A stretch of DNA of 64,000 bases from FEN-1297 sp964498065 (GTDB taxonomy: Bacteria; Bacteroidota; Ignavibacteria; Ignavibacteriales; Ignavibacteriaceae): assembly GCA_964498065.1 (NCBI GenBank), contig CAZCFZ010000001.1, positions 1-64,000 on the forward strand, in the 5' to 3' direction. Below the pieces are notes generated by a model. The model had not been told where the DNA came from, ran no database searches, and was given only the letters and a program-made list of their open reading frames with translations. The translations under genes and the position numbers were made by a program. Below, piece by piece: positions 36,403-45,627 of this stretch (positions are counted from its first letter, which is position 1; each line of letters starts with the position of its first letter).

Positions 36403-36969
36403 TTAAATTATTTTTTTAATATACTCCCACAAATCGAAACCTAATCCCAGACCAAGACCCACTAACACTGTTAATTTTAAATTAATTAAAATTACGCTCG
36501 GTAAAGAGTAAATATTGTAACCTTCAATTAACATGTAAAGCAAAAAAAGTAATAAAATACCAATAACATTGAAAGTGCCATAAATTACCGGTAGAGCAAA
36601 AGATCTTATAAAAAGATATAATTTTTTATTTTTTTTAATAAAGTAAGAATAAGTTTTTATTGAAAAAAATATTACTGTTGTTAATATAAAATCTCTTACT
36701 AAGTTTAAAGGATGATAAGATTTACCTATTATGATAATATTTAGTACGAAAACTGAGATTAAAATTAAAAATTGTTTTTTTAAATCAGATTTTGGAAGCA
36801 GACTGAAAAAAATTGAGCCGTAAATTCCAACAGTTGTAAAAATAAAATATGGGTTGTGCAAATTAAATATTCTAAATTGGAAAAATAAATACCCGATGAC
36901 TAAACTGCCTAAAATACCAAAGAGTATTTTGGCAATGGAATCGATAAAGCTTGATATTTTTCCGTTCAC
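36403..36969 (-). CDS. Hypothetical multi-pass membrane protein
   Basis: A 188-residue very hydrophobic protein with about six membrane helices, separated by short loops with Lys clusters (YFIKKNKKLYLFIRSFALP). GTG start. No family recognised. It is followed 300-plus bases later by gap and preceded 46 bases upstream by a small secreted protein on the same strand, so the two may be a pair. Base composition is like its neighbours. Confidence 0.6.
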   Translation of the reverse strand: MNGKISSFIDSIAKILFGILGSLVIGYLFFQFRIFNLHNPYFIFTTVGIYGSIFFSLLPKSDLKKQFLILISVFVLNIIIIGKSYHPLNLVRDFILTTVIFFSIKTYSYFIKKNKKLYLFIRSFALPVIYGTFNVIGILLLFLLYMLIEGYNIYSLPSVILINLKLTVLVGLGLGLGFDLWEYIKKII

Positions 36970-37015
36970 TTAATTTTCTTCCGTACGATTTTATTATTGC
37001 ACAATAATTTTAATA

Positions 37016-37429
37016 TCATAAATTCTTTTTTATGTATTTAAGTACATATTCTTTCAGATCGGTTTTATTTTTATAATAAAATGTTTTTTCCGGGTACGGC
37101 ATAATAAATACTCTCTCCATACCGGAACTTTTTCTTGCACTTATTTTTAACGAATCGGTTATTCCCAAATAAATGTAAAGATATGTTTTGCCTGCTTCTT
37201 CCATTTTAGTATTTGGCACAAGAACATAATTTTTCTTTTTCAGGATAATCCTTACTGCCGATCTTAAATCTGCATTAAAAAGAGTATCTTTTTTTAAATT
37301 TTCAGAATGGTTATTAATAATAAGATATGCTTTAAAAACCTTTTGTTTCTTTTGCGCATAAATTTGATTAGTCAGTAAAAGCGAAAGAAATATAAAAATG
37401 ACAGAGAAGAATTTCGTTTTGGATTTCAT
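37016..37429 (-). CDS. Small secreted hypothetical protein
   Basis: A 137-residue protein with a signal peptide (FFSVIFIFLSLLLTNQIYAQ, cleavage after AQ) and a compact alpha/beta mature part with regularly placed Tyr and Lys (AGKTYLYIYLGITDSLKISA). No family recognised. It is the likely upstream partner of the membrane protein at 36403. Confidence 0.6.
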   Translation of the reverse strand: MKSKTKFFSVIFIFLSLLLTNQIYAQKKQKVFKAYLIINNHSENLKKDTLFNADLRSAVRIILKKKNYVLVPNTKMEEAGKTYLYIYLGITDSLKISARKSSGMERVFIMPYPEKTFYYKNKTDLKEYVLKYIKKNL

Positions 37430-37636
37430 AAATGCCCCTAGAAATAATAAAATTTATTATAATCCGTTTAACAAAGAAATTTTTATTCTATATTTTTTAC
37501 TAGTAAAAAGTATAACAAATAAATTACTTATCCAATCAAAGGAGTAATAAAACATTTAATAAAAACCCGGCACTCCTAAAACTCGGCTAATTGTTTAAAA
37601 ATTTTTAAATTAAAATGAACAACCTCGTAAAAATTT

Positions 37637-38374
37637 TTAATAATATTTATATACATATTGAACAATGCCTACTTTATTACCGTCGCTGTCATACTTCAAT
37701 TCCTCAATTACATTTCCTTTCTTGTCATATTTATATTCATATTTATTTTGTAAATCATCGTCTCCGTTATAACTTAACGACTCTACCTTTTTACCATCCT
37801 GGTCGTACTGATTAACTATTTTAAACTCAAGTTCGCCGTCTGCATTATACCATAAATCATCTGTAAGGTCGCCGTAATCATCATATTTATAAATATAATA
37901 TTTTTCCATTATTCCGCTCATATTTAGTCTTGTAGCTTTTATTTTATTCCCGTATTTGTTGTATTCATAAATATATTTATTAATAAGTATTCCGCTCGAA
38001 TTATATCGTAAGGTCTGGGTCCGGAATCCGGCATTATTGTATTTATACTCGTAACGCTGATCCACCTTACCGGCTTTATCATAAAAAAGCATTTCGGTAA
38101 TGAAGCCTTCAGGATTATAAAGAGTTTGAGATAATTTTTGACCGTTTATTAATTTTCCGTCGGAATCCAAATTGAAACTGATTTTATCTACGGTTTTTAT
38201 CCTTTGTATCTTCGCTAAACTGCGTTCTTCAAGCTCAGCATTTCTAATAATATGAATTTTTTTCTCCTCTTTATATCTCCCCTTTGACTTTTCGGTTTCT
38301 TTGGTAGAAGAACACCCAATGTACATTAAAGATATCAAAGCACAATTTATTATTATCAAAAATTTCAATTTCAC
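37637..38374 (-). CDS. Lipoprotein with RHS/YD-like repeats
   Basis: Lipobox LMYIGCSS gives a lipidated Cys near residue 21. The rest carries about six tandem units of around 25 residues with consensus Y-x-Y-D-x-x-G-x-x-x-x-x-x-Y-x-x-x-G (YEYKYNNAGFRTQTLRYNSSG, YEYKYDKKGNVIEELKYDSDG), the YD-repeat style seen in RHS-like and WapA-like proteins, here without any toxin domain. GTG start with GGAG seven bases upstream. It sits next to another repeat lipoprotein (38469), so this locus makes two surface repeat lipoproteins. Confidence 0.75.
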   Translation of the reverse strand: MKLKFLIIINCALISLMYIGCSSTKETEKSKGRYKEEKKIHIIRNAELEERSLAKIQRIKTVDKISFNLDSDGKLINGQKLSQTLYNPEGFITEMLFYDKAGKVDQRYEYKYNNAGFRTQTLRYNSSGILINKYIYEYNKYGNKIKATRLNMSGIMEKYYIYKYDDYGDLTDDLWYNADGELEFKIVNQYDQDGKKVESLSYNGDDDLQNKYEYKYDKKGNVIEELKYDSDGNKVGIVQYVYKYY

Positions 38375-38468
38375 TTAAACACTCCGCATTACAAATTTTC
38401 TTAGGGAAAAACATAAAAGATAATTCACCTAATCATAAAATTTATTAATGAACTCTTTATAAATTAAG

Positions 38469-39020
38469 CTACTTTTTCTTTTTGTCCGATTTTTTCTTTA
38501 TTTCTTTCCCGTCTTTATATATTTTTTCAAGAATTACTTTCCCCTTCTCATTAAAATCCTGCCACTTGCCTTCTCGTTTACCCATTGCATAATTCCCGAT
38601 TTCTTTCAACTTCCCGTCTCTGTAGTACCACTCCCATTTACCCTCAGGTAAATCATCTTTAAAATTGCCCTGACTTTCCAGTGAAGAATCCGGGTAATAA
38701 TATTTCCACAAACCTTCATTTTTATTATTAACAAGATTTCCTGCCATTTGCGGCGCTCCGTTTGGATAAAACGTTTTAAATTCTCCGGTTTTAACTCCTT
38801 TTACAACATCATATTGGACCTTTATTCCGTGTATATATCCTATTTTCCTTCCTGTATACGGAACCTTGCTGTCTTTTTTATAAATTAAACCATTAATCAC
38901 AACAAAACCATTGCCTTTTTCTTCCTTTTTTGAACATGATGAAAATAGTAAGGTTAAAACAAAAATGGCAGAAAGAAATAGAATAATATTTTTTTTGTTG
39001 CCGTGCCGGATTTTGCCCAT
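38469..39020 (-). CDS. MORN/YwqK-type repeat lipoprotein
   Basis: A 183-residue lipoprotein (TLLFSSCSKKEE lipobox) with about four MORN-like units (TFYPNGAPQMAGNLVNNKNEG, KYYPDSSLESQGNFKDDLPEG, WYYRDGKLKEIGNYAMGKREG) and a Lys-rich end. It resembles a short version of the long repeat protein at 5015. Database names of this type mention a YwqK antitoxin, but there is no toxin partner. Located 94 bases upstream of the YD-repeat lipoprotein on the same strand. Confidence 0.8.
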   Translation of the reverse strand: MGKIRHGNKKNIILFLSAIFVLTLLFSSCSKKEEKGNGFVVINGLIYKKDSKVPYTGRKIGYIHGIKVQYDVVKGVKTGEFKTFYPNGAPQMAGNLVNNKNEGLWKYYYPDSSLESQGNFKDDLPEGKWEWYYRDGKLKEIGNYAMGKREGKWQDFNEKGKVILEKIYKDGKEIKKKSDKKKK

Positions 39021-39128
39021 AGGTTTCTCTTATATTAAATGGATTTAAAAAATATTTGATATTAAAATATTTCCGGTGTTGAAAGCAATTAGAAAATTTT
39101 GACCGGACTTTTAATGTTAATTATAATA

Positions 39129-39641
39129 TTAAGAAGTGCGTTTTTTAATTTCGGAATATGCTTTTAATAAATTCTTTTTTGTCAAAACTAAATCTTGAGA
39201 TATTACTTTAACTTCACCAAGTACCGGCATAAAATTAGTATCGCCGTTCCATCGCGGAACTATATGAAAATGTATATGCTCATCTATGCCTGCTCCTCCA
39301 ACCTTTCCCAGGTTAGCTCCGACGTTAAATCCTTCAGGCGATAAAACTGATTGTAAAGCTTGTTCTGCTAATTGCAGTTTCTCCATAATCTCTATTAATT
39401 CACTCGAAGTTAACGATGAAAATTCACTGGTATGCCTGTACGGTAATACCATTAGATGACCGTTGTTATAAGGATATAGATTTAATACCGTAAAAGTAAG
39501 AACTCCTCTGTCTACAAGAAGATTTGAAGGGTCATCCACATCTAAATTAGAAACTTCACAAAAAACACAGCCATGTGATTTGTTATTTTCTTTAATTGAT
39601 TCAATATATTTAGAACGCCAGGGCGACCATAATTTTTCCAT
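39129..39641 (-). CDS. HIT-family hydrolase/phosphorylase, Ap4A type
   Basis: A 170-residue histidine-triad protein: HIHFHIVPRWNGDTNFMPV carries the HxHxH motif. The N terminus MEKLWSPWRSKYIESI and C-F-C pair (GCVFCEV) match the branch that includes bacterial Ap4A phosphorylases. It should act on dinucleoside polyphosphates or AMP conjugates in the cytoplasm; the exact reaction is not certain. It lies after the terminator downstream of the EF-G-like gene. Confidence 0.88.
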   Translation of the reverse strand: MEKLWSPWRSKYIESIKENNKSHGCVFCEVSNLDVDDPSNLLVDRGVLTFTVLNLYPYNNGHLMVLPYRHTSEFSSLTSSELIEIMEKLQLAEQALQSVLSPEGFNVGANLGKVGGAGIDEHIHFHIVPRWNGDTNFMPVLGEVKVISQDLVLTKKNLLKAYSEIKKRTS

Positions 39642-39650
39642 TTTACCTCA

Positions 39651-39678
39651 TTAAAAAGGCGGTTAATAAAAACCGCCT
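39651..39678 (-). terminator. Intrinsic terminator after the EF-G-like gene
   Basis: An 8-bp stem AGGCGGTT/AACCGCCT (39657-39664 with 39671-39678), 6-base loop, and minus-strand tail TTTTAA. It begins 11 bases after the stop codon. A textbook intrinsic terminator. Confidence 0.9.
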
Positions 39679-39688
39679 GTTCAAAATT

Positions 39689-41782
39689 TTAATGTCCTTC
39701 TTCTCTGGATTTATTGTATTCGTCTATAATTTTCTGTTCTACTTCTTTTGGGACTTCTTCATAATGTGAAAATTGACGTTTGTGCACGCCTCGTCCTGAA
39801 GTTAAACTCCGGAGAGTAGACGAGTATTTATATAATTCAGCTAACGGAACCTGAGCTTTAATTAATTGGAAGTGTCCGTTCGAATCCATTCCTAAAATTT
39901 TACCGCGTCTGCTTGAAATATCTCCCATTACATCGCCCATATATTCTTCCGGAACAGTAACTTCTATGATATAGATAGGTTCCAGCAAGCATGGTTTTGC
40001 ATCCAGCATTCCTTTTTTAAAACATTGGGAAGCTGCAATTTTAAAAGACATTTCATCGGAATCTACAGTGTGATATGTACCGTCAAATAAAGTTACTTTA
40101 ACATCAACAACAGTATTACCCGATATAACACCTTTCTGCATTATCTCGACAATTCCTTTTTCCACTGCCGGTATAAAACGACCTGGGACTACTCCGCCGA
40201 CTATTGCATTTTCAAATTCAAATCCCTTTCCTCTCGGCAAAGGTTCCAACCTAAAATGAACATGACCGTATTGTCCTCTTCCGCCGGATTGTTTTTTATG
40301 CTTGTATTCAGCATCGTCTACTCTTCCTTTTATTGTTTCCCTATACGGAACTTTCGGTTCAACCATATCTACATCCACACCGTATCTTTCTTTTAATCTC
40401 TTAACAGCTAAACTAAGCTGAAGTTCTCCCTGTCCGGAAACAATTGTCTGTGAAATTTCAGGGTCAAACTTAACGCTGAACGAAGGATCTTCTTCATGTA
40501 AAGTATGAAGCCCCGAGGCAATTTTATCTTCATCACCTTTGGCCTTTGGAATTATAGCGCTATTAATAACCGATCCCGGGAATGATATCTTTGCTATAAT
40601 TACGGAAAGATTTTTTGAAGTTAGAGTATTGTTTGTATGTGTATCTTTTAATTTTACTACGGCTCCTAAATCGCCTGCAAGAATCTTTGTTACATCGGTT
40701 CTATTATGTCCATTTAAAATTGATAATTGACTTAAACGTTCTGTTTTTTCATTGTTTTGGTTTAACAGATCCAAACCGGCCGTAGCCGTGCCAGAGTATA
40801 CCTTAAATAGTGAAAGTTCACCCACATGTTGTTCCGAAATAGTTTTAAAAATGAACATCACCAATTCGCCAGAGGCATCAGGTTTTAGAAGAATTTTATT
40901 ATCCGTATCTTTTAGCGTTACTTCTTCTCCGCCTCTTTCATCAGGAGTTGGAAAATATTTTGAAACGAAATCCAAAAAATTATTAATGCCAATTCCTTTA
41001 GCTGCCGATACGGCAAATACCGGTGTTAAGCTACCTTTTAGAATTGCTGTTTTCAATCCGGTTTCCAGGTTTTCAGGTGATAAAGTTCCTTCTTCAAAAT
41101 ATTTATTCATCAAATCTTCGGATATTTCGGCAACCTTTTCGATTAACTCCGTACGATAATTTTCAGCTGCACTTTTAAGGTCCGCGGGAATATCTTTAAC
41201 ATTAACTTTTTTACTTCCGGCTTCACCATATTCATATACCTTCATGGAGAGAACGTCTATTACCGTATTGAAATTAATTCCTTCTTGTGCGGGGAAAGTA
41301 ACAACAATAGCGTTTCCGGATATTCTATCTTTGGCCTGCTTTACGGTTTCACTAAAATTGGAATGTTCATTATCTACTTTGTTAATTAATATTGCATTCG
41401 GCAATTTATACTCATTCGCAAAACGGAAAGTACTTTCGGAACCCACTTCAACACCTTCCGCTGATTTTAAGACTAAAACCGCCGTATCTACAACTCGGAG
41501 AGCTGCTTTTACATCACCTAAAAAATCGGAATAACCCGGAGTATCTAAAATATTTATTTTTGAATTATTCCATTCAAAATGAAGAAGAGAAGTTGAGATG
41601 GATATTTGTTTTTCGATTTCGTTAGGAGTGTAATCCGAAGTTGTATTGCCTTCAGCTATATTTCCTATTCTATTTATTTCGCCGGCGGTATAAAGAAAAA
41701 TTTCGGATAATGAAGTTTTACCGCTTCCGCCGTGACCAATTAATGCAATATTACGTACTGATTCAGCGCCATATTCTTTCAA
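39689..41782 (-). CDS. fusA: Elongation factor G-like GTPase
   Basis: A 697-residue translational GTPase with all EF-G domains (domain IV around YKHKKQSGGRGQYGHVHFRL and domain V SSRRGKILGMDSNG). It belongs to the EF-G-like branch rather than the canonical factor: P-loop GHGGSGKT at 16-23 instead of GHIDAGKTT, DTPGYSDF with Tyr84 where EF-G has the catalytic-site His, and NKVD at 134-137. A canonical fusA is expected elsewhere. TTG start with GGAGG eight bases upstream. It follows YtxH and DUF948 genes and ends at a clear terminator. Confidence 0.9.
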   Translation of the reverse strand: MKEYGAESVRNIALIGHGGSGKTSLSEIFLYTAGEINRIGNIAEGNTTSDYTPNEIEKQISISTSLLHFEWNNSKINILDTPGYSDFLGDVKAALRVVDTAVLVLKSAEGVEVGSESTFRFANEYKLPNAILINKVDNEHSNFSETVKQAKDRISGNAIVVTFPAQEGINFNTVIDVLSMKVYEYGEAGSKKVNVKDIPADLKSAAENYRTELIEKVAEISEDLMNKYFEEGTLSPENLETGLKTAILKGSLTPVFAVSAAKGIGINNFLDFVSKYFPTPDERGGEEVTLKDTDNKILLKPDASGELVMFIFKTISEQHVGELSLFKVYSGTATAGLDLLNQNNEKTERLSQLSILNGHNRTDVTKILAGDLGAVVKLKDTHTNNTLTSKNLSVIIAKISFPGSVINSAIIPKAKGDEDKIASGLHTLHEEDPSFSVKFDPEISQTIVSGQGELQLSLAVKRLKERYGVDVDMVEPKVPYRETIKGRVDDAEYKHKKQSGGRGQYGHVHFRLEPLPRGKGFEFENAIVGGVVPGRFIPAVEKGIVEIMQKGVISGNTVVDVKVTLFDGTYHTVDSDEMSFKIAASQCFKKGMLDAKPCLLEPIYIIEVTVPEEYMGDVMGDISSRRGKILGMDSNGHFQLIKAQVPLAELYKYSSTLRSLTSGRGVHKRQFSHYEEVPKEVEQKIIDEYNKSREEGH

Positions 41783-41790
41783 GTGACATT

Positions 41791-41795
41791 CCTCC
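41791..41795 (-). promoter_or_regulatory. Shine-Dalgarno deciding a TTG start for the EF-G-like gene
   Basis: GGAGG with eight bases to TTG at 41782. An ATG lies inside the spacer, one base after GGAGG and in a different frame; if used it would give only eight codons. The TTG also matches the family's usual N terminus. Confidence 0.65.
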
Positions 41796-41830
41796 TTAAA
41801 TTCAAGGTGAGATTGAACTATATTTTTTAA

Positions 41831-42217
41831 TTATTTTTTCTTGTAGGCATTCCAAAAAGCACTTACTCCGTTGGTAATTGCCGAGAGGCTTTTTATCAGG
41901 TCTAAAACAGGCCCGGCAAAACCTTCACGCACTTTTTCTTCCAACTCTAAAATGGTATCTACCCTTTCATCAAATTTATTTACTATTCCTTTTGTTACGT
42001 TTAACTGATTGCTTGCTTCCTGCGACATACGATTGAGCTTTTCGCTTAAATTAGTGGAAGAAGCAATCAGTGGTTTTATTTCGGAAGTTAATTCTTGAAT
42101 CTCAGATTTTATGTCTTTAATAGACGTAGTAATCCTGTTTAAATAAATTACTAATGCTATACAAAGTACTGATGCAGAAGCCAGCAAAATAATTGAAAAT
42201 ATTGAAATCAAGCTCAT
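41831..42217 (-). CDS. DUF948-like membrane-anchored coiled-coil protein
   Basis: A 128-residue protein: one N-terminal membrane helix (IILLASASVLCIALVIYL) followed by a long amphipathic helical stretch (KDIKSEIQELTSEIKPLIASS and onwards), typical of DUF948 proteins that often accompany YtxH in stress or cell-envelope loci. Function not established. It sits 24 bases after the YtxH gene and 48 bases before the EF-G-like gene on the same strand. Confidence 0.75.
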   Translation of the reverse strand: MSLISIFSIILLASASVLCIALVIYLNRITTSIKDIKSEIQELTSEIKPLIASSTNLSEKLNRMSQEASNQLNVTKGIVNKFDERVDTILELEEKVREGFAGPVLDLIKSLSAITNGVSAFWNAYKKK

Positions 42218-42241
42218 ATATTATTTCAAATTGCCCAATTT

Positions 42242-42655
42242 TTACGAATTCTTGGTATTTTTATAAGCGTCGACCCCGGCTTTAACAGCACCCTTAAGCC
42301 TGGAGCTTTCGGTCTCCAAAGTCTGCTTGCCCTGATTAACAGCCCAGGTAGTTTTGGATTTAGCTTCATTGAAAACCTTTTCTGCATCTTTAAGCAGTTC
42401 ATCGGATTTTACTTTAGCATCGCTAATTAATTTTTCCGATTTTTTCTTTCCTTCATTAATTAGTTCTTTTGCTTTGTCCTTTGCCTCTTCAATATACTTA
42501 TCAGCTTCATCCATGTAGCCATCTGTTTTAATTTTAATATCATTTCTCAATTCTTTACCGCTTTTTGGCGCATATAATAAAGCTAATACGGCACCTACAA
42601 CTCCACCGGCAAGAAAACCTACAAATAAACCTTTTCCTATATTATTATCTGACAT
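42242..42655 (-). CDS. YtxH-domain protein
   Basis: A 137-residue protein with the YtxH signature: a glycine-rich membrane helix (GLFVGFLAGGVVGAVLALLYAP) followed directly by KSGKELRNDI and a long charged helix rich in Ala/Lys/Glu repeats (EAKDKAKELINEGKKKSEKL), resembling LEA-type sequences. Strong ribosome site AAAAGGAG. YtxH proteins are general-stress associated, with no defined biochemical role. First gene of the YtxH-DUF948-EF-G run. Confidence 0.88.
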   Translation of the reverse strand: MSDNNIGKGLFVGFLAGGVVGAVLALLYAPKSGKELRNDIKIKTDGYMDEADKYIEEAKDKAKELINEGKKKSEKLISDAKVKSDELLKDAEKVFNEAKSKTTWAVNQGKQTLETESSRLKGAVKAGVDAYKNTKNS

Positions 42656-42849
42656 ATCAACTCCTTTTTTAACAAATAATTCTACCCATTGAATATAACA
42701 AGCACCTTCTTGAAAATCAAGAAATTAACTACGGATACTGTTTTAACTAATAACAAACGAAAAAATTTTTACTTATGTCGCTTTATAATAAGCAATTATT
42801 TTGTTCTACAGATAAAATGCATTTCAAATATCCAATTAAAATCTCCTTT

Positions 42850-43812
42850 TTACCGGTCAGAAACTGTTTCCACTGATATTTTACCGAATCTTTTCTGATA
42901 TAAAGAGACACTAAATATTCCGACGAAAACCGAAAACCAAAGTGTAACAATCCTTACAATAAAGGTTGATGCAACGGCGAGGTCTTTGGGGAAATTATTT
43001 CTTATTAGCATAAATGTAAGAGATCCCTCAGTAACCCCTAATCCACCCGGCAGCATAGTTAAGGCTCCAACTATAGTTGAGAATCCATAACTAAAAGAAG
43101 CCCATATATAACTGATTTTCATCCCAAAATTAATAAGAATTATATGATATCCCAAACATTCAAATGACCAGGCTACTAAACTTAAAAGCGTCATATTAAT
43201 TAAAGGTATCGGTTTAAGCATCTGATATGAACTTTCGTATGCCATATGAATATTTTTTAAATACTTAACCAGGAATTTATTTCTTTCCAGTAATCCGATA
43301 AGCGGCAAGGCAATTTTTTTATTACTTATTACAATAAGTATAAATATAAAGAAGATACCAACACCTATCACAATTTCTCTGCCAAAATTAAAAATATAAG
43401 CTCCAATTAAAGTTATAATGATCAACGAAATAAAGTCCGTAATTCTTTCAGCAAAAATTATCGGTAAAGTTTTACTTATAGGAGTCTTCGTAACTTCTTT
43501 AACTAAATATGATTTTAATAACTCACCCATTTTACCGGGAGTAACACTCATGATTAAACCGGACATAAAAATTGAAAAAGAATCTATCTTTTTAACGTTA
43601 ACTTTTAAGACATTTAAGTAATAATCCCATTTTAAAAATCTTAAGAAATAATTTGCAAAAGATAATAAAAGAAGCAGGGGCAAAAGCAGCCAGTTAAACT
43701 TTTCAAATGAAGATATAACATCATTAAAATTAGCATAAATAGAGAAAGCGAGATAAAGTAAGCCAGTGATACCAAGCGCAATAAAAATATTTCTTTTGAT
43801 TTTTTTTAACAA
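42850..43812 (-). CDS. LPG-synthase-type flippase domain membrane protein (UPF0104)
   Basis: A 320-residue polytopic protein with about eight helices and the family pattern FLRFLKWDYYLNVL, SVTPGKMGELLKSYLVK and TMLPGGLGVTEGSLTFML, as in the membrane half of MprF and in bacterial/archaeal UPF0104 proteins. These are thought to move or modify lipids; this one lacks the cytosolic lysyl-transfer domain, so lysine addition is not expected. TTG start one base after the maf stop, suggesting coupling. Third gene of the spoIID-maf unit. Confidence 0.85.
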   Translation of the reverse strand: MLKKIKRNIFIALGITGLLYLAFSIYANFNDVISSFEKFNWLLLPLLLLLSFANYFLRFLKWDYYLNVLKVNVKKIDSFSIFMSGLIMSVTPGKMGELLKSYLVKEVTKTPISKTLPIIFAERITDFISLIIITLIGAYIFNFGREIVIGVGIFFIFILIVISNKKIALPLIGLLERNKFLVKYLKNIHMAYESSYQMLKPIPLINMTLLSLVAWSFECLGYHIILINFGMKISYIWASFSYGFSTIVGALTMLPGGLGVTEGSLTFMLIRNNFPKDLAVASTFIVRIVTLWFSVFVGIFSVSLYQKRFGKISVETVSDR

Positions 43813-43813
43813 C

Positions 43814-44392
43814 TTAGACTACCCTTAATAACGATTGGTAAACTTTCGTTAATGGAAGGCCAACTACATTATAATAGCATCCATTAATCCTTTTTATGAA
43901 CACAGCACCAAAGTCATCTTGTATTCCGTAAGCACCTGCTTTATCCATCGGGCTTCCTGTTTTAATATAATCATCAATTTCATTCATAAATAATTTTCTA
44001 AAGGTGACTAGTGTCTTTTCATAGCCGGTAATTGTCAGCCCTCTAACCGAGTTAAAAATTGAAAATCCGGTATAAACAGAATGAGTTTTCCCGCTCAACT
44101 TTTTTAATATCTTCTGAGCATCTTTTTTGTTTTCAGGTTTACCTATTATTTTTTTATCAAGGACTACAATTGTATCGGCAGTGATAATAATGCCTCGATT
44201 TACATGAAATTTTGCTTCATTTAATTTTTCAATCGATAATCTTTTAACAGCGTGAATCGGATCTTCACTGTTAGGTATAGTTTCATCAATTTCAATATCT
44301 AATATTTTGAACTTTAAGTTTAATTGTTTTAAAAGTTTTTTCCTTCTTGGGGATTTAGAAGCCAGAAAAATCGGCAAGTCAATTTGAATCAT
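43814..44392 (-). CDS. maf: Maf-family nucleotide pyrophosphatase
   Basis: A 192-residue Maf protein: LASKSPRRKKLLKQL near the N terminus is the substrate loop, followed by DETIP, ITADTIVVLD, KIIGKP and DKAGAYGIQ with QDD. Maf proteins hydrolyse non-canonical or canonical nucleoside triphosphates (house-cleaning, dTTP/UTP type by motif) and influence septation. Overlaps the SpoIID gene by four bases (ATGA), so translationally coupled. Confidence 0.93.
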   Translation of the reverse strand: MIQIDLPIFLASKSPRRKKLLKQLNLKFKILDIEIDETIPNSEDPIHAVKRLSIEKLNEAKFHVNRGIIITADTIVVLDKKIIGKPENKKDAQKILKKLSGKTHSVYTGFSIFNSVRGLTITGYEKTLVTFRKLFMNEIDDYIKTGSPMDKAGAYGIQDDFGAVFIKRINGCYYNVVGLPLTKVYQSLLRVV

Positions 44393-45627
44393 TTTAACTC
44401 CTGAATTTCAGTCCCGGGGAAATAATAAGAAAGTATTTGTTTATAACTTCTACCCTCGATCGATTGGTTTATGGCGCCCCATTGGCAAAGTCCTACTCCA
44501 TGACCGTTCCCTTTACCGTCAATAATAACATCTCCGTTATTATTTTTATAAATATTAAACATTGTACTTCGCAGGATATGCTTATCATCCGGGGTTTTAA
44601 TAACAGATCTAATATTATTCCCGTTAATATTAATTATTTTTTTATTCCCCTTATCGGATACCAGTATAATTTGAAGATCATTAACCCGGCCTGATTCAAA
44701 TCTACTTTCTACTTTAACATTTTCTAATTTATAATTATTGCTCCGGATATACCCCGCGGTTTTAAACCTGTCAATAAAAATCTTTTCCGGGAATTTTTCC
44801 GTCCAAATAAAGTGAGGTTCTATGGAACAATTTGGAGGATCCCCGTCCCTTACCCCTTGTAAATACGGTTCATTGGTACCTTTGAAAACATTACTCGCAT
44901 TTCCCGTATGTCCTCCGCAAGCAGCCGAATAAAATACTATTGCCGGTTTACCTTCATAAGCCAGAATTAAATTTTTTGTCTCATCTACGGCTTTATTAGA
45001 TAACGGCTTTTCAGCATCTGCTCCGCTATAAACCTGGTCTCTTGTATCTAAATAAACATCAAATAGAGAATTATTATTGCCCATTTTCATTACTGCATAA
45101 GTCCTGGCACAAATTGCAAATGCCTTTAGAGCTTGAAAATAACTCGTACCCGGGCCAATCGGCATTTCTGCAGGTACAACTCCTTTTAAATAATCTTCTA
45201 AGGAAATTCTATTTATAACTTTTACGGAATTTTCATCAGCTATTATTTTCAAATGGCCTCTATATTCCTTACCCTTATAGGATATTATATTTATTGTCCC
45301 GTAACTCTTTAATTCAAAATATTTCCCGTGAAAGTCTCTCCCGGATATTGTTAAATTGAGACTACTTCCTTCCGGTGAAAAAGTTAATATGTTTCCTTTT
45401 TTCACTATCGCAATCTCTTTATCCTCATTATATAAAACAATAGGATCTTCTACTTTGTAAACCAGATTATTATCATTATTCGAAATTAAAACCCTGATAG
45501 GGATATTATTAGACTCTGCCGATACATTTTTTCTTTCAGCATATCTGCTTGTCCCGGAACAGCCGGAAATAATTAAGATTATTGAAGATAGGATTATAAA
45601 AAAGGATCCGCTGTATATTTTATTCAT
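44389..45627 (-). CDS. SpoIID/LytB-domain lipoprotein
   Basis: A 412-residue lipoprotein (lipobox ILIISGCSG, Cys near 23). After a beta-rich region, the SpoIID/LytB domain begins near 140: SLEDYLKGVVPAEMPIGPG, ALKAFAICARTYAV, FDVYLDTRDQVYSGA, and near the end GKGNGHGVGLCQWGA and YKQILSYYFPG. SpoIID-type proteins are lytic transglycosylases acting on denuded glycan strands; related proteins occur in non-spore-formers and act on the cell wall. First gene of the unit with maf and the flippase-like gene. Confidence 0.88.
   Translation of the reverse strand: MNKIYSGSFFIILSSIILIISGCSGTSRYAERKNVSAESNNIPIRVLISNNDNNLVYKVEDPIVLYNEDKEIAIVKKGNILTFSPEGSSLNLTISGRDFHGKYFELKSYGTINIISYKGKEYRGHLKIIADENSVKVINRISLEDYLKGVVPAEMPIGPGTSYFQALKAFAICARTYAVMKMGNNNSLFDVYLDTRDQVYSGADAEKPLSNKAVDETKNLILAYEGKPAIVFYSAACGGHTGNASNVFKGTNEPYLQGVRDGDPPNCSIEPHFIWTEKFPEKIFIDRFKTAGYIRSNNYKLENVKVESRFESGRVNDLQIILVSDKGNKKIININGNNIRSVIKTPDDKHILRSTMFNIYKNNNGDVIIDGKGNGHGVGLCQWGAINQSIEGRSYKQILSYYFPGTEIQELK

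Noticed and set aside
40752..41159. 135-codon plus-strand frame inside the EF-G-like gene
   Set aside because: Antisense shadow of a conserved GTPase gene with no start signal.
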